Notes under the pieces: model-generated | Told to the model about the DNA's origin: nothing | Databases searched by the model: none | Seen by the model: only the letters and a program-made list of their open reading frames with translations | Made by a program: the position numbers and the translations under genes | NCBI GenBank assembly: GCA_019614645.1 | Contig: JABWDB010000013.1 | Span: 5,843,501 to 5,907,500 of the forward strand | Direction of reading: 5' to 3' | From: Stratiolaelaps scimitus | Taxonomy: Eukaryota > Arthropoda > Arachnida > Mesostigmata > Laelapidae | DNA: 64,000 nt | Part shown: positions 22,590 to 35,860 of the stretch, piece after piece | Layout: each line of letters opens with the position of its first letter | Numbering within the stretch: position 1 is the stretch's first letter

Positions 22590-23257
22590 CTGGGAACAAA
22601 TAACAAAACAACATCTAGTTGAAGATTAGACGAGTCAAGCGCTATCCAAAGCAAGCAGGATGCAGTTAGGGCCCTTTTTAACCAAGCACATCCACACAAA
22701 GCGATGCATTGTATTTTCTAATACTCATCTAAACTATTTTGGCTCTATTCAACGACATTTCTTCTATGTAAAATGACGAAAACGTTCCGTTTGCTTTTAA
22801 AAATGCCTCTGATAACAAGCTTTATATAAAGAAATAATACCATTACGCGACGTGACCTATAGAGAACTTTAAGTGTTGTATAACTGCAGTTCCGTTAATA
22901 AACCAATAAAACCTTTACCTTTGCCTTACAACGTTTCATCGCTTTTGAAATTATTATTTTCATTTTATCAAGCGGACCCTAACAGAAAACATCATCCAAA
23001 TAATTTGAGGAACAAATGCTTATGTATTTTCAGCTGTAGCCATAAACACAAACTATGGTAAGCGGCGATGAGGTTTACTTAGGTACTTATAGAGGCATAC
23101 ATGTATATACATATATCTAAACAACCTTGTTTATTCAGTACATTCTATCACTACAAGAGCACACTCGAGTTATATGTTCCGTGTGCTCTCCTTAGGTATC
23201 CGCGTTAGTTTTCAGTCGGTTTACCTCTCTGTCCAATATCCTCATATCTGAAGCAAC

Positions 23258-24100
23258 TTGGCCAACCAACCACTTTCCGACTCTGACCTTTCTACCTCCT
23301 CTTCTCTACAACCTTCTATTGCCCGGCCACCTTTCGGCCGGCCGGCCGGCCAGAGTTATTCGCACGCTGGTATAAAGCAGTCAGACGGCCGTCTGCTACC
23401 TAATTCAGTCTCCTGTGTTCGGCTTCGAGCAATATCAGCATCGAGCCTGCCCGACGGGCGGAACCCCGATGACTGCCAATCTCTATCCACCCCATCGCTA
23501 GTGCTGCCCTTGTCTAGTTACGGCCACTGCGTCGTCCTTTTCCCAAGCAAACTTATTGAATCTTTCCACCCCTCGGAATACTTCCCGGAGAAAACAAACA
23601 TTCCTTTCCCTTTATGTTGCCGCCTTGTTTTCCCTTACGAAAATTTGCTCCGTTTTCCTCCAGCTTCACGACAGCGGTGGAGAAACAGCGACAGACGGAA
23701 ATACCTACCCCCATCGTTCGGTGCGTTATTGCGGCCGAACGCAGTACGGCCCTAACTAGAAGACGTTCGTGCGATCCCCGCCGAGGCATCAGTGGGAATT
23801 CGGCGCCTTCGCCGCATCATGTGGTACTTCCTAGTGCGTCCCACCGCCTCGAGCACTGCCGTTCCGAACGACGCGACTCGGGCTTCCGCTTGGGCTAGCC
23901 AGCTAGTAGTTCGCTCGTTCCTCGTGTGTAGAATTACGCAGGAATTATTATAGCTACATAGCTGCCCGCCGTTGTCCGCACGTCGGTAAGCGGTCTCAGA
24001 GCCGACGTCGACTACTTCGGAGCACCGATATTAGCTATACACAGTCCGCTCCGAACTGGAGGTTGCTCGCCGTTGGTTCTGCTATTGGATTGTAAGCAAT
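23258..24100. other. GC-rich block, possible promoter or 5' region
   Basis: GC content rises sharply, with a (GGCC)n patch around 23334-23352 and many CpG. Long frames are open on both strands (for example 165 codons at 23258-23755 plus), as expected where stop codons are rare, so none is accepted as coding. It lies 0.7 kb upstream of the minus-strand exon at 22589 and could hold its promoter. Bases 22590-23257 show nothing. Confidence 0.35.
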
Positions 24101-27100
24101 GCTACCCTGATCGTCCAGGACGGGTTTGGTATTCGTATACAGCGTTAGGTGGCATCGCCGCCGCCTGTGTTTCCGACAGTTAACTCTTGGGAAGTATTTC
24201 TTATTAGATTTACCCGTGTAAAGTCCACGGTAGCCGTTTCAAGGTTCACGATAAAGGGGACTTCGCAATTTCGTCAGTTACGAAAATCACTGAAGGGAAT
24301 CAAACATTTTTGTTCATGATTGACCACGATTCGAGCCTTCAACGCTTGGGGAAACATTCTCCAACTGAACTAAATCCACACGTCAAATGGAATGAAACAG
24401 CTGCAGTAGGTTGCTTCGAACAGTAATGATCAATTTTTGTTGACCTTAGTTTGGCGCCATTATTGATTTATACGCTCCAGACTTCCTCGTCGAGATTGTT
24501 TTAAGGCGGAGAACGACAGGTCTTCATTTCCAGAATGAAGTTTCAGTTACACTTCTCAATTTAAACATTTATAACACGAACGGAGGCACACGGACAGCTG
24601 GGCTAATTTTTTAACCCTGAGGTTTTAAAACTGTTTTATAACTAAATTTAGTTGATTTTAGTCTACAACCTGAATATAAGTAATTGAAATCACAATCCGC
24701 ATACCTAGTCCGATTCTTCGAGGCCGAAGACCGCCATCGTTGCTAACACCTGAAGCCATATAACCCTGCTGAACCGCTGTTAGCGAAAGGCGTTAGAACA
24801 GGAGTTCACCTGCCCTGAAATCGCCAGAGGCCTTAATTGAGGCACTGTGCCACGCCTGGGAGAAAATCGAGAGCTCGAGTTGCAGAGCCGCCTAGAGTCC
24901 ACGGTTAAATATCGTAGTTTAAAAGCATTCATCGCGCTTTTATTAATCAGCTGTACTCTAGAAACAGAACAATTTGTTCAATTCTTACTGTTTCTATATT
25001 TGACTGACTATAAGCCTCGTCCAGGTCGATACGACACCTGGGCAAGGATGTAGCGATGGGAGCTGGCTCACCCTCGATCCTCAGTCTCAAGCTCACGCGT
25101 AAAGAAAGACGCCAAGCGAATCGATGGTGATCATAACTTCCAAAAAAAAATGCGGGCATCAATACAACTTAAACGAATGTGTAAGAAACTTTGCAACGCA
25201 ATGGAATACCCTTTGTCATTCGTTCATCTGCTGACGAACGAACATAAGCTTTTGCCAGAAGAGGCTAAGCTTATCGGGGCTGATTTGCGCGTATCCCTGG
25301 CCGCAGTAGTAGTGCTTCACGCTGTGTGTCTCGCTGTACGCGGCAGGAATCGTCGCTCGCGGCGACCGCACGTGCTCGATGTGGGGTGCTGTGTCCGGGC
25401 GGTGTTGTGACGCGCACCCGCTCCCTGAATATATCTCTGACCGCACCTTCGTAAGGGCCCTGTATCGAATTCAACATATTATTAAGCAAAGGGGATCGGG
25501 CGAGGTTCGCAGACACTGCGACGGCAGTGGGCGACTGGTCCGATTGCAAATTTCGATCCGACAGCTTGTGAAGCTTGAGGAGTGAGTACGGCCGATTGCC
25601 TTCTCTCTCTCTCCCACTGCGAACTATCGACTGCTGTCGAGCTTCGAACGAGAGCGAGCGCTCACAGTCAACGTCAGACTTGTTGAATGGACAGGTCTGA
25701 ACTCCGACGCGACATATCAGTGGCCGCAAAGTCCGCGGTGGCTATCAACAATGAGTATGGTCAGAGTAGACGATAGACGCGAGTCGTTCAGCTACATTGC
25801 GCTCGCTATATCGAATTTCTACGACGACGACGACGACCACCACCACCACCAGACCACCTGGCGCATCCCACTATATCGAGCCGAACTGCTGCGTGCATGC
25901 AGTTTTTGCGTTCTCCAATGATCTCTCTAGTCATTTTCGCGTTTGCAGCGCTGGCTCTGTGCTTCGCGCGTTTGTCCACTGCATAAACGCCTCGCCTGGA
26001 CAAAACTCGACCACCCTAATATCACTCGGCGGTAATGGTCAAGCGGCTGTATAATCGATAACACAAAGGCCCACGCACACAGAGGCACATGGCCAGCCCG
26101 AGACGGTGACACGAAACAGCCTTCATTGAATGCCCGCGTTTCAACTAATTAGCCGAATTCGATTTAAGGGGACCAGCGGCGGCGGCAACCTTCCCGGGAA
26201 GTCCCGGCAAGCGTTACGAGCTTGCCAAAGCTAGCTAGTCGGCAAACTAGCGCAGGGGTAACGAACATCAGTCGGTTGATGTTGAATCAAATAACCTCCA
26301 CTCACCCCCCCCCCCGCCCCCAAACCATGTAAATTTGCTGCGGATGTTCTACTTCGGCTACTGTTACAGCCTTAGCTATTAGTTCGTATTGAACAATCAG
26401 ATTATGGATCTCGAAAGCGAAGAGACAGGCACGCGAGTAGAACGAACGGTAACATGCAAGATGGCCCCCCTCTGTCAGCCTGTCTCAGACTGTTTTCTGA
26501 TAATGCTATTGTAAGGCTAATCCTACTTTTGTTTTATAAATTAGCTTGGGTTAATATGTGGATAAGACACGTTATCGACAACAACCATTCGTTATCATCG
26601 ATATTATTCTTATTATTATTATTATTATAATATTTGTCGAACTGGATATGGTCGATACTCAGCGTCACCCTCCGGGGTGGAAAACATTAGTCCTTCGAAA
26701 CAACAGAGCAGGCCGGCGGACAGGAGCAGCAGCAACAACAACAACAACGCGTGAATTTGTTCGGTATGTTGTTAGGCGCACGCACTCCTTCAGGATATAT
26801 TCAGATTCCACCTATAACGTGTGCATATGACGACCCGATACGAGATACCAGCGCAGCACAGGCACTTCATCAACGTATTAAAGCGATTTCCATGATCGAT
26901 ATATACATATATATATATATATATATAACACTACCACCACTATATATATATATGAAGTGGTTGGGTATAACGTGTACCCGCTGAATTGTTTGTATAAAAA
27001 ACCATTCACAGTGATCTCCCTCCGAAAGGTTATACCATTACGCTGACAACCAGCAAAGATAGGACACATAACGTAACCCGTGTTGACGACCTCAGTTGAA

Positions 27101-28860
27101 GAATGACCAGATAACAACAATCAAGATTATACATTACAAAGAAAGAAACATAGATGAGCTGATTTAGCAGCCAATACATGGGGTCACTAGATGTACTAGA
27201 ACCAGGTGAATTCCGATTACGCTTGATTCAGGGGATATATGTTTCTGGTATAGAGGCGCGTGTGGGCGTCGCTGATGTAATCACAAATTGGTTCAGACAA
27301 GCCTCAGGAACGAGCGTTATTCATTGATAATCACGAAAGACCACATACACATATGAGTCAAGGATATCCCTGAGGGCAGTGCAAAACAATAGGCTGAAAT
27401 AAGATCGAGCTGCTGCTATGTGATTCGTTGTCGTATCGGCGTTTTTAATATCATAAATCGCAGGACGACAGTATAAAACATTAGCTCGCAACTTGTGACT
27501 TTTCTGTTTTTGATATTATAGTCGTCTTTATACAAAGAAGAAAATGGGTCTTTTTAGCTATGTAGCTTGCACCTAAATCACAGACAGTTGATTTGGTGGG
27601 ACCAACGATCTCATCTTTGTTCTCGTTGTGTGCCGATTATTTTTCATCTTGTGGCAGGTATGACCTTTTCCGCTCGTACTAGAAGTTGAAATACTTGATT
27701 TTATAAACCCGTTTGAATGTATGCTTCATATACATGATATTAGCATTTCATTATTGAAATGCATAATATGCAAGTCGAGATGAAGCTATGTCTATATATT
27801 GATATCATTCGGCGATAGTCCTTGCTCTGATGTTTTTGCATCATTATCATCACTCTGTAGTGTCGATAAGGTATCAATCATTACTGTTATTTGTGATTTC
27901 TACTTATCCAAGACAGCACTGTCGAAATATTATAGATGAAAGACACTATACTCAAAGCGCTAGGTTGTCCTGCGGAAGCTTCTTTTTGGTATTTTATATC
28001 ATTTATCTTATGTAGATGGTTGGGCAACGGTGATTTATTACCGAGTATTAGGGACATGCTGTGATTTCTATTTTATGTTGGTCCTGTGTGCACCTTATAT
28101 CTGGCATATTCGAACAGAACTTCGTTCGATTGTAATACTCCTCCGCCGACAACGTATGCGCAAATCTCGCTGTTCTATTGGCAGTCGTTCAATTAATGGG
28201 TAAATTGATCTAGTGTAGGCACGACGCACCTCGGTCTATATAAACTGGCATTATGTATGTACTTCTACTTATTCGACCGTAAACCTTTAAAGTCTAACAG
28301 AGTTTCAGGCAGCGTTCCTCATAGTCTGCTTGTCCAACATGGTCTATTGATTTATCAAGCTAACACCGACACACGCGTACATTACTGAATAATTACCATT
28401 ACTGCTATCTCCAGCGGGCGAAAGCGTATTCAAGCCACCGCATTAACGATTTGATTACTGCCATGATTTGACAACCACCACAACTTGAACGATTCCAGTT
28501 AATTTTACAGAGTCAACTATCGAATCATGTCATGCACATTGCCTCTCCAGGTGATTCAATGGGCAACTTGACAAACATGAATGCATATATACAATTCAAG
28601 ATAAAAACACTTTCTCAGATACAGATATACATATATGTAGAAAGTCCCTAGAATTGCCTCTCGTGAAAAGCAATCAAATTAATCGTTGGTTCCGACGATC
28701 CCATCATTTGCGGATTCATCCGTTATTGCAGTGATACTATGTATAATAATAATAATACCTTGCTTTCGTTTCGCACATTGTTATTTCAGCCACAGCCGCA
28801 GCTGAGTATATTAATCTCTAGTGACTGAGGGTGATTGCGCCATTTATCCATCCGATCCCA
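24101..28860. other. No recognisable gene; simple repeats
   Basis: There are moderately GC-rich patches at 25.3-26.2 kb, a (GAC)n/(CAC)n run near 25821-25851, a C-run at 26306-26316, (TTA)n near 26606-26630, CAA repeats near 26730-26748 and (TA)n near 26901-26928. Open frames up to 152 codons on the minus strand at 25271-25729 show no domain. Bases 27.1-28.8 kb are AT-rich and featureless. Confidence 0.4.
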
Positions 28861-31050
28861 ACACTTCGTCGCTGCGTTCCTCTCAGGTAATTTGTGGGCT
28901 GGTGTGGGCGTTCTGTTCAGTTCCGTAACCCGGCCGAGGCGAGTGACGTTGGCACCTCTCAGCACGCTGCGTACCTCAAGCCCTCCGGCGCAGTACTAAC
29001 TCAAGAGGCAGGCGTATGCATGTGCGTATGCATGGCGGTGGCCACTCGTCCATACCGTGGCGCCAGCCATTACTGAAAATTAACACCAGCCCATATGTCG
29101 GTCGCTTGCCCCGATAGAACCATCGTCCTATCGCAGCCGGTCGTGTACCGCTCTCGAACACAGCCTGGTGTTCTTGACCCTTCTCGACCGGGTCCTGCCG
29201 CCTTGACGCTGTGCGGTCTCTGGAGAGCCAGTCGATTGAGGCTCGTTATCTGTCCCCGCCCTCCTGCAGCACTCATCCGCTGCTGTCCCTTGTCCGCCAT
29301 CAAGTTCGCTTTTGCTTTTTGCGTCGTCAACAAAACCCGGCCCTTCATTCTTCTCGCTCTTTCTCTCTCTCTCTCGTGCCATTTTAGCATTCACGCACTT
29401 TGTATACCATTGTCTCGCGTCTCTCGTTCAGGACCGCCTGCTGTTGCCCCCTCCGCCCGTTCAATTTCCCTCCACCGATATCAACATTCTGCTGAATTCT
29501 CCACATTTCTGATGCAATGTCGTGTGGTCCTTGCTATCCTCTGCCCTTTTGGTCTCATTCCCCCTCTCCTCTCTCTCTTTGTCTTTGTCTGTTTCGTCGA
29601 GGAAAAGGTATGCTTACGTTCTCTGGTCATAGGGGGGCCGTTCGTCATTAGGCATTCGCGCTGGGAACCACTGGAGGAGGAGGAGAAAGTCGTACAACTA
29701 TAATAGAACAGAAGCAGAAATCCGACCACTTCGCGTTGAACGCCTGATTTGCCGCTGGTCGTATCTGTATTTCAAACGAAGTGTGAGTGTATTATAGGCC
29801 AAGTCCTTTCTCGTTAATTTCCTCGCTCTAACGAACAAAGCGACGTGGACGAAGCCAACGATGACAGTAGCGTTGCTCGAGCGCCGCAGACAATGGTTAG
29901 ACAACGAAGAAGCAGTTAGGGGGTGGGGGGGTGCAGGCGAAGGCGGGCAACGAAGTGGAGTGAAGGGTGGCGGATTGAAGGTCGGTATGCCTGCTCCTAA
30001 AAGTGTCAACGGACCCAACAGTTTGCACCGGTGCTCGCCGCGGCTGGCCTGCTCGATGAGCGAAGGGACCACCGGCGCCGAACGACCACCAGCGTCGCGT
30101 TTTCGGCACTGACACCAACACCTACGAGCTTCAAACGAACACGCCGCCGACGAGAGCAACGACAACTGCGACTCGGGGGAGCAATTTAGCAACGGTAAAT
30201 CTCCCGGGTTAATTTGCTAACGGCGCTAAGGGGGAATGATGGCAGGGAAGAACGATGGCCCGGAGGAGGTGCCAGCCGCTAGGCTGCCGAAGCGATACTA
30301 CGCCTCGCCGACGGCATGCAGAACTTAGCAGATGTGCGACAGCTCATCGGCAGCGGCTGCTGCTGGCTCGGGACAAAAAGGGAATACAACGAAGCTATAC
30401 TCTCCTTATATATAATACACAGCTCGAAACGCCAGTCCTACCCGTTCCTTGGTCCTTCGGTATATCTTTCCACACATCCTTCTCAATCTCTCTCTCTTCC
30501 ACCCCCCTTCTCTCTATTTTTTCTCTCTAGCTGCCCCTTCATCCGCGCGCCCCCCCACAAACTCTCCCATATCCTTAATTCCCCGTTCGTTTCCTTCTCG
30601 GTTAACCCCTACGGCCAACACTCCAGCCGTGCCGCTGTTTCGTAGCTTGTTTCCACCATCGTACGTTCTGCCAACTAAGTTAAACGGGCCGAGACAGAGG
30701 CCGGCGTATCTGTACTGTCGGCACGCGAAGCGGCCGGCACGGTGGTAAGCGGTCGCTCGGAGCGCCCAGGCCGCCGCGTTCAGGCCTTGGCCAGCCAGCC
30801 CGAAACGTCGAGTGTGTCCGGAGTTCCGGATATGGAGACCCTGTCTTGCCGGCTGCCTCTGTCAGTGTACGCCTGTGGACGGGCAAAAATATAAGGTACG
30901 TGTGTAACTGATGTCGTTGCTATCTTCCTGCTGCAGACAGAGTTTTCGTGCGACGGCTGCTCTTGCCTATCCTCTCCTCTACGACACCTACCTATAAATT
31001 ACACGTCGCTAGGCGGCGTGAACGTACGAACACAATCGTACGGCGTACGT
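28861..31050. other. GC-rich, CT-rich block with long open frames on both strands
   Basis: The block has CT-rich plus-strand tracts (29340-29400, 29560-29600, 30480-30540), CpG-rich sequence and overlapping frames up to 202 codons on both strands. None shows a domain, splice logic or consistent composition. A promoter with 5' untranslated exons of a long gene would look like this, but that is inference. Confidence 0.35.
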
Positions 31051-31894
31051 ACTAGAGTCGCCGATTCGTATATATAAAAAAAATAAAAAAAAAAGCGCCG
31101 AAAGACGCAGAGAAGAGAACAAACGACGGTTTCGAAGAAACTACGCCCCACTATAGCGATGATGGTTCTTCCACTGTCCACGAACTTGCTCCTTCGGGGT
31201 TGATCTCTCTGAGAGGGAGTTCGCTGCTGGGTTTTTCGTAGTGTTTTTTTTTTCCTGCAGCAAGGTAGTACAACCTCATTATTATACGGTATCATGACAC
31301 TGTATATCTCGTATGCTCCTAATGTGTTCTGCATAACTTGATTACAGGGTTAGGATGCCTTTATTGAAGATTGCCGGCAAGAAATTCAATTTAGGGAGAT
31401 GGCCCATGAAATGGACAGAAAACTATATTATTTCCCCCCGGGTCATCCCCAGATAATTTTGAGAACCTTGAAACGTAGCTAAGAATATGGTCTACCTGTT
31501 CAAGGATTTTAACCATTCTGGACTCTTTCAAGACTTTGTTTCTATGATAAACAAAAACCAGTTTGTGTATGTCATGAGCGGATCGCGAAGTTTAGAGTCC
31601 ATATAATCTTTATCCATGAACAACGATGTTCTCATTCTTAGCCAATTTCGTTTTATGGGACTTAATTGTTCCATTGTGACACATGTAAACCAATAGTTGT
31701 ATGATAGTATGGTGATTATGAGAGTTAGTTTCAAGTTTTACATATTTAAAAAGGTATCACAATATAGGTCTAATTATCGTAGTTTCGGTTATCTTTCCAG
31801 GTTCTTATCGTAAAGGCGTCTACTAGTGGGTCACATGGTCTACTGAGGCACACTGATCGCCCTTGTGGGCAGCCACACGTTTTTGTTAGTCATG

Positions 31895-32174
31895 CTATTT
31901 TCCAATATAAAGACGGAGCATATATACCCCAATACTCAACCAAACTGTAGGCCATTGACGTTGCACCGTACCCATACTCTGAGATTCGCCATCAAACACT
32001 TCGAAAAAATGCAAGGACAACCAAGATGGAAGGCCAAAAACGAAATTTGTAAATTTCTCGATGATTTCCAAGTTGATATTTAGCGTCCACTTTGCGGGTT
32101 CCTCCGCCAATATTGCGTCCCCATACGCCGTCCAACTCTCCTTTGAACGATCGACGATCTGGTCTTCAGACAGG
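31895..32174 (-). CDS. Exon-like frame in AT-rich region, unrecognised
   Basis: A good acceptor (GTTGTGTTTCAG) on the minus strand opens a frame of about 92 codons with balanced composition, reading SEDQIVDRSKESWTAYGDA and later FGLPSWLSLHFFEVFDGES, ending in TAG at 31895. An open frame of this length in AT-rich DNA is mildly unusual. No family was recognised and no partner exon found. A transposon relic is equally possible. Confidence 0.2.
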
Positions 32175-33403
32175 CTGAAACACAACATAGTGTAGAATAT
32201 TGAATCACCCTGTGTAAGCTGATCTAAACCTTTGTCGAAGGTGCGACCTCTGATCAGAGAGGTCTGGATGTAGCACCACACGAATGCTTTTCAATGTCCC
32301 CGTTAGCCCGCTTCTTTCCTGTTAAATACACAAAATAGCTCCTTAAAGTCAGCGGAGAAGATCAGAAAGATACACCATAGCGAGCCATGTGTAACTTGCC
32401 GGCTTCCCAAGCTCGTTCACGATAGGATTTTCGCTATCGTCGTCTCGTTTAGCCTCGTGTTTCCTTGCTCCCCTGGTCTTGTCCCTTTAGTCCTCTGAGG
32501 TCGGACATGATGGAAGCAGAACAGAGTGCGGCGCGGAGACGGAACTATCAAAACTTTGATCCAACGTTGTGCCCATGAAAAGTGTGGACGAGGGGAACAG
32601 TGGTAATAGGACAAGCTCTGCCGGGCAGGATACCAGATCGTTGGCCGAATGCTACTTCGGCTAGTGCAAGCATGGAGCGGTAGAGGCTCACAGTAGCGGT
32701 AGTGCCAACGTTGAACGAACATAAGTAAATGGGTTGAAGATTGGGCAGCAGAGCTCGCGTGAGAGAGAGAGAGAGAGAGAGAGAAAGAAAGAGAGAGAGA
32801 GAGTGGAACATGCAGCCCTGTGGGACCCAACCCAGTGGGTCTTGCCAAGCTGCCAGCCTTCCAGTAGCAAATCGCTTGACGAACGATAGCCGCGGTCACG
32901 GAGTTCGTGCCCTCCCCCGCCCGCGCCCTGATCATCCTCATATCCGTGACGGTGTGCGTGTGTAAAAGAGAAGACCACTGCGGCCTACACGTCCCGGAGG
33001 CAACGGTGAGGCAGATAGACTGGAAAAGCAAGGAGGAAAAGAAAGCGGATGGGTAATTGGGCGTGCTGGAAAAGTTACAGCAGAGCAAAAGGTCCCTTCC
33101 CTTGCAGGCGGCTTGTCCGTTGACCAACGAATGACCTGGGCCTGAGGTTCTCTCGGCTGGCTTCATATCAAGGCCACACAGGAAAACAGACCCGAGGGAT
33201 AGTTTTAGGGATGTGCCTCTCGGAGCACGACTGTACAATCGATGGTTGTCAAATCGTTTAGTACTTCCGCTTTATTACATAGGTAGATATGGAGATACGT
33301 GCACAGTGGGGCGGGAACGTGTCATGTGTTTTCGGTATCGATGCCCAGGCACTGGAATAGATTGATGATGAAATTATGAGCCTGTGGTAAAATAATCTAT
33401 TTT
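32175..33403. other. No accepted gene; GA microsatellite at 32761-32802
   Basis: A minus-strand frame of 273 codons (32417-33238) is the longest in the window, but it runs through a GA microsatellite read as Ser-Leu repeats and overlaps open frames on the other strand. It is not accepted as coding. Confidence 0.5.
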
Positions 33404-33420
33404 AGCTAATGCATGACAAG

Positions 33421-33975
33421 CCTGCGGGCATGGCGTGGTGGACAAGGTAGGCAGTACCAAAAAGGGGAGTTTTGTGGAGTCTGAGGTTCAAATCTGAGTG
33501 GAGTCATATTTACTTTTATGGGCAGTATCTCCGCAATAAGATTTGTTAAGTAGTAGTGGCAACTAATGTGGTCTGCGGCATAGCTACCACTGTGCAGAAA
33601 GGAAGGCACCGTACACCCCCTGTATGCGTGATAAATACTGCATGTTTACATACACGGGGCTTTCTACAGACACCCTATTGATCACAGTAGTTGTTCACAG
33701 ACGGGAAGTGCACAGAGGTCTTGAGAGATTGGGAGAGAAGGGAAGCAGCTGAGAGTCAGCTAACCACGTCATGTCCGTACGGTGAGGAGGATGTGTGGTG
33801 CTCGTGGCTGGGCTTGTACACATCTCACCACCCTTACTGAAGAATGCGCTAAGCGATACCGGGAAGGGTGGTGCAGTTGAACATCGTCAACAGTTCCATA
33901 AAGGGGGGCGGTCATGGTGTTGGCATGCATTAGCATGCCAACACCCCCCCCTTAAAAAAAAAAAAAAAAAAAAAA
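33421..33975 (+). mobile_element. SINE-A copy 2, with perfect 17-bp target duplication
   Basis: The element runs from CCTGCGGGCATGGCGTGGTG to a poly-A tail of more than 20 bases and is nearly identical to the copy at 13220-13785, apart from a short internal deletion near 33718 and scattered changes. AGCTAATGCATGACAAG stands directly before it (33404-33420) and directly after it (33976-33992). The stem-loop AGCTGAGAGTCAGCT is at 33747-33761. The intact duplication and long A-tail point to a recent insertion by target-primed reverse transcription. Confidence 0.95.
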
Positions 33976-34430
33976 AGCTAATGCATGACAAGAAATCATG
34001 GACGACCTAACTTAGTGTCTCGAACTATGGTATCTCAAGAACGTGAACAAATCATAGGCAAATTGTAGATCATTGGTGACCCTTGGTGCAGAAAGGTGAC
34101 GGGTAGACGATATTCCACTGGGCGCGGGCTTCGTCGCCGCAGTTAACCAATGCAAAATAGATAACCGAACACTAACTCTACAGTCATTACAGGGATACCA
34201 CGCATATCTGAATCCTCGCCGAAAAACAGCGCAATCCAAGGGCTTAAAAGCTTCGAAACCTTTCGTATCATCATCAGCTTTATTTCCTATTGTTCGTTTA
34301 ATTACCACCAATAATAACGAATAATGATCAATTTAGCCGGAAAACGCAATTGGACATGATATGACAACCATGAAAACGATAGCCACCAACCACTGACTCG
34401 TATAAAGCACGGCAGGCATTTATATATATA

Positions 34431-34438
34431 CTGTTCGA

Positions 34439-34473
<35 letters not shown>

Positions 34474-34501
34474 AACAGTCCTCATATACGAGGACTGTTC
34501 G
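34431..34501. repeat. Nested inverted repeats sharing one arm
   Basis: CTGTTCGATATAT (34431-34443) pairs with its complement ending CGAACAG at 34478 across a TA run. The same CGAACAGTCCTC (34472-34483) also pairs perfectly with GAGGACTGTTCG (34490-34501) across ATATAC. The central arm can therefore pair on either side. Confidence 0.85.
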
Positions 34502-34539
34502 TTCGCCCGCTTAATATTGGCTTTAATACAGCTGCGGCT

Positions 34540-35860
34540 CCTGCTGCTGCTTCGGACTGCTGCGGGTGTTATTTAGGAGTCAGGATGGACAAGTGATATG
34601 TGTCTGTGTTTGTGTGGAGGATGGTGGTAGTCGTCATCGTCGTCGTGCTGCTGGCGGTGGTCGACAAATCTGTGTGAACAAACAGTACGACCCAACGAAA
34701 AGCAACTCCACCCGGGGCATCGGCGCCGTCAGCGACACCAGCATAGCAGGAGCAGCATCCGTCGAGTGAATCGTTCTTCCAAGCAGAACAAATCTCCCCG
34801 ACTCCTAGACCCTGCTGAACAGTAGCAACAACAGCAGCAGCAGCAGCCTCCTTCTCAACAGCAATAACACCAACAAGCCAAGTAGGTCTGGTCTGCCGCA
34901 ATACGGCCACTTGTCCCTCTGAACACCATCCGAGTCGGTTCCCGCTTAGACCGAACCGCAGAGGCACACTGGAAGACCGCCAAAACGTCAACAACAGTAA
35001 CATGAGCAGCAGCAGTCGCCGCCGCCGCAACAACAACAACAACAACAGCAATAAGCCCACACGCCCTCGTCCAACCCGTATCGTTCCAATTCCGACAATA
35101 CGAGTGTTGGGCGAGCGATCTTCCCAGCGATGGCCTTCCCACCAGCGCGCCGCCACCGTCTCTCATTCAGCAGTGCAGCTTCCGCAGGAGCAGAAGCCGC
35201 GGCGGATGCACAGCTAGGCGATATTAACTGCAGCTGCCTTGTCACAGTGCGGATCTCCCTTGCTATGACGGTTGTAAGAGCTGCACCGGTCCGACACACC
35301 AACCAAGCGACCGACCACAGCCTGCCTCCCCCACTGGCTAATACCACCCAGCAGCGACTAAGCGGAGAGACGGAGAGAGATTGACGCGGAGATGGAACAC
35401 AGCTGCGAGCACAGCACCCCAACCACTACAACAGCTATCCCGGCATGCTCTCTCCCCTGTGGTCTTCGTGCAACTCTGATCAGCCACCCGCAGGCAGCCC
35501 CCACGTGTTGGGGCCTCACGCCTCCTTCGACAGATAGGCCTACGTCATCGTCGTCGGGCTGTCGGACGACGGAGGACATCGTTCGAAGAGTTGCCGCTGT
35601 TCCGCATCGCGGTTGACCGCATCGCGGTTACGACGAAACCTCCGTCCGACTAACAGACGCGGGCAGGGACATAGCCGAAAATTCGACGTTGCCCTGAGGC
35701 GTGATGGTCTACTACAGAAGGCAACCCTCGAGATCCGCCGAACCACTATACAGATGGATTGTAACATTGTACGTATAGGTCTGTCATCAAGCGATTGCGG
35801 TGTATCACGGCCGTCTGACCTTCGTACAGCCAGAGAAATTCTTTGTTGTTTACTTTAGCT
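34540..35860. other. GC-rich block with CAG/CAA/CTG-type trinucleotide repeats
   Basis: Plus-strand CAG and CAA runs (34826-34870, 35003-35050) would read as Gln, Ser or Asn tracts, as in regulatory-protein exons of arthropods, but stops interrupt every plus-strand frame. The longest frame is 195 codons on the minus strand (34569-35156), reading Leu and Arg runs from the same repeats. I treat the block as non-coding or as an untranslated exon or promoter. Confidence 0.35.

Noticed and set aside
29095..29703. 202-codon open frame on the plus strand in the GC-rich island
   Set aside because: It lies in CT-rich, stop-poor DNA where both strands are open; composition is Ser/Leu/Pro/Phe-rich and no domain is seen.
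32417..33238. 273-codon open frame on the minus strand, the longest in the window
   Set aside because: It runs through a GA microsatellite (Ser-Leu repeats), overlaps other open frames, and shows no domain.
34569..35156. 195-codon minus-strand frame with Leu and Arg runs
   Set aside because: The runs are the complement of CAG/CAA-type repeats; no family resemblance and no splice logic.
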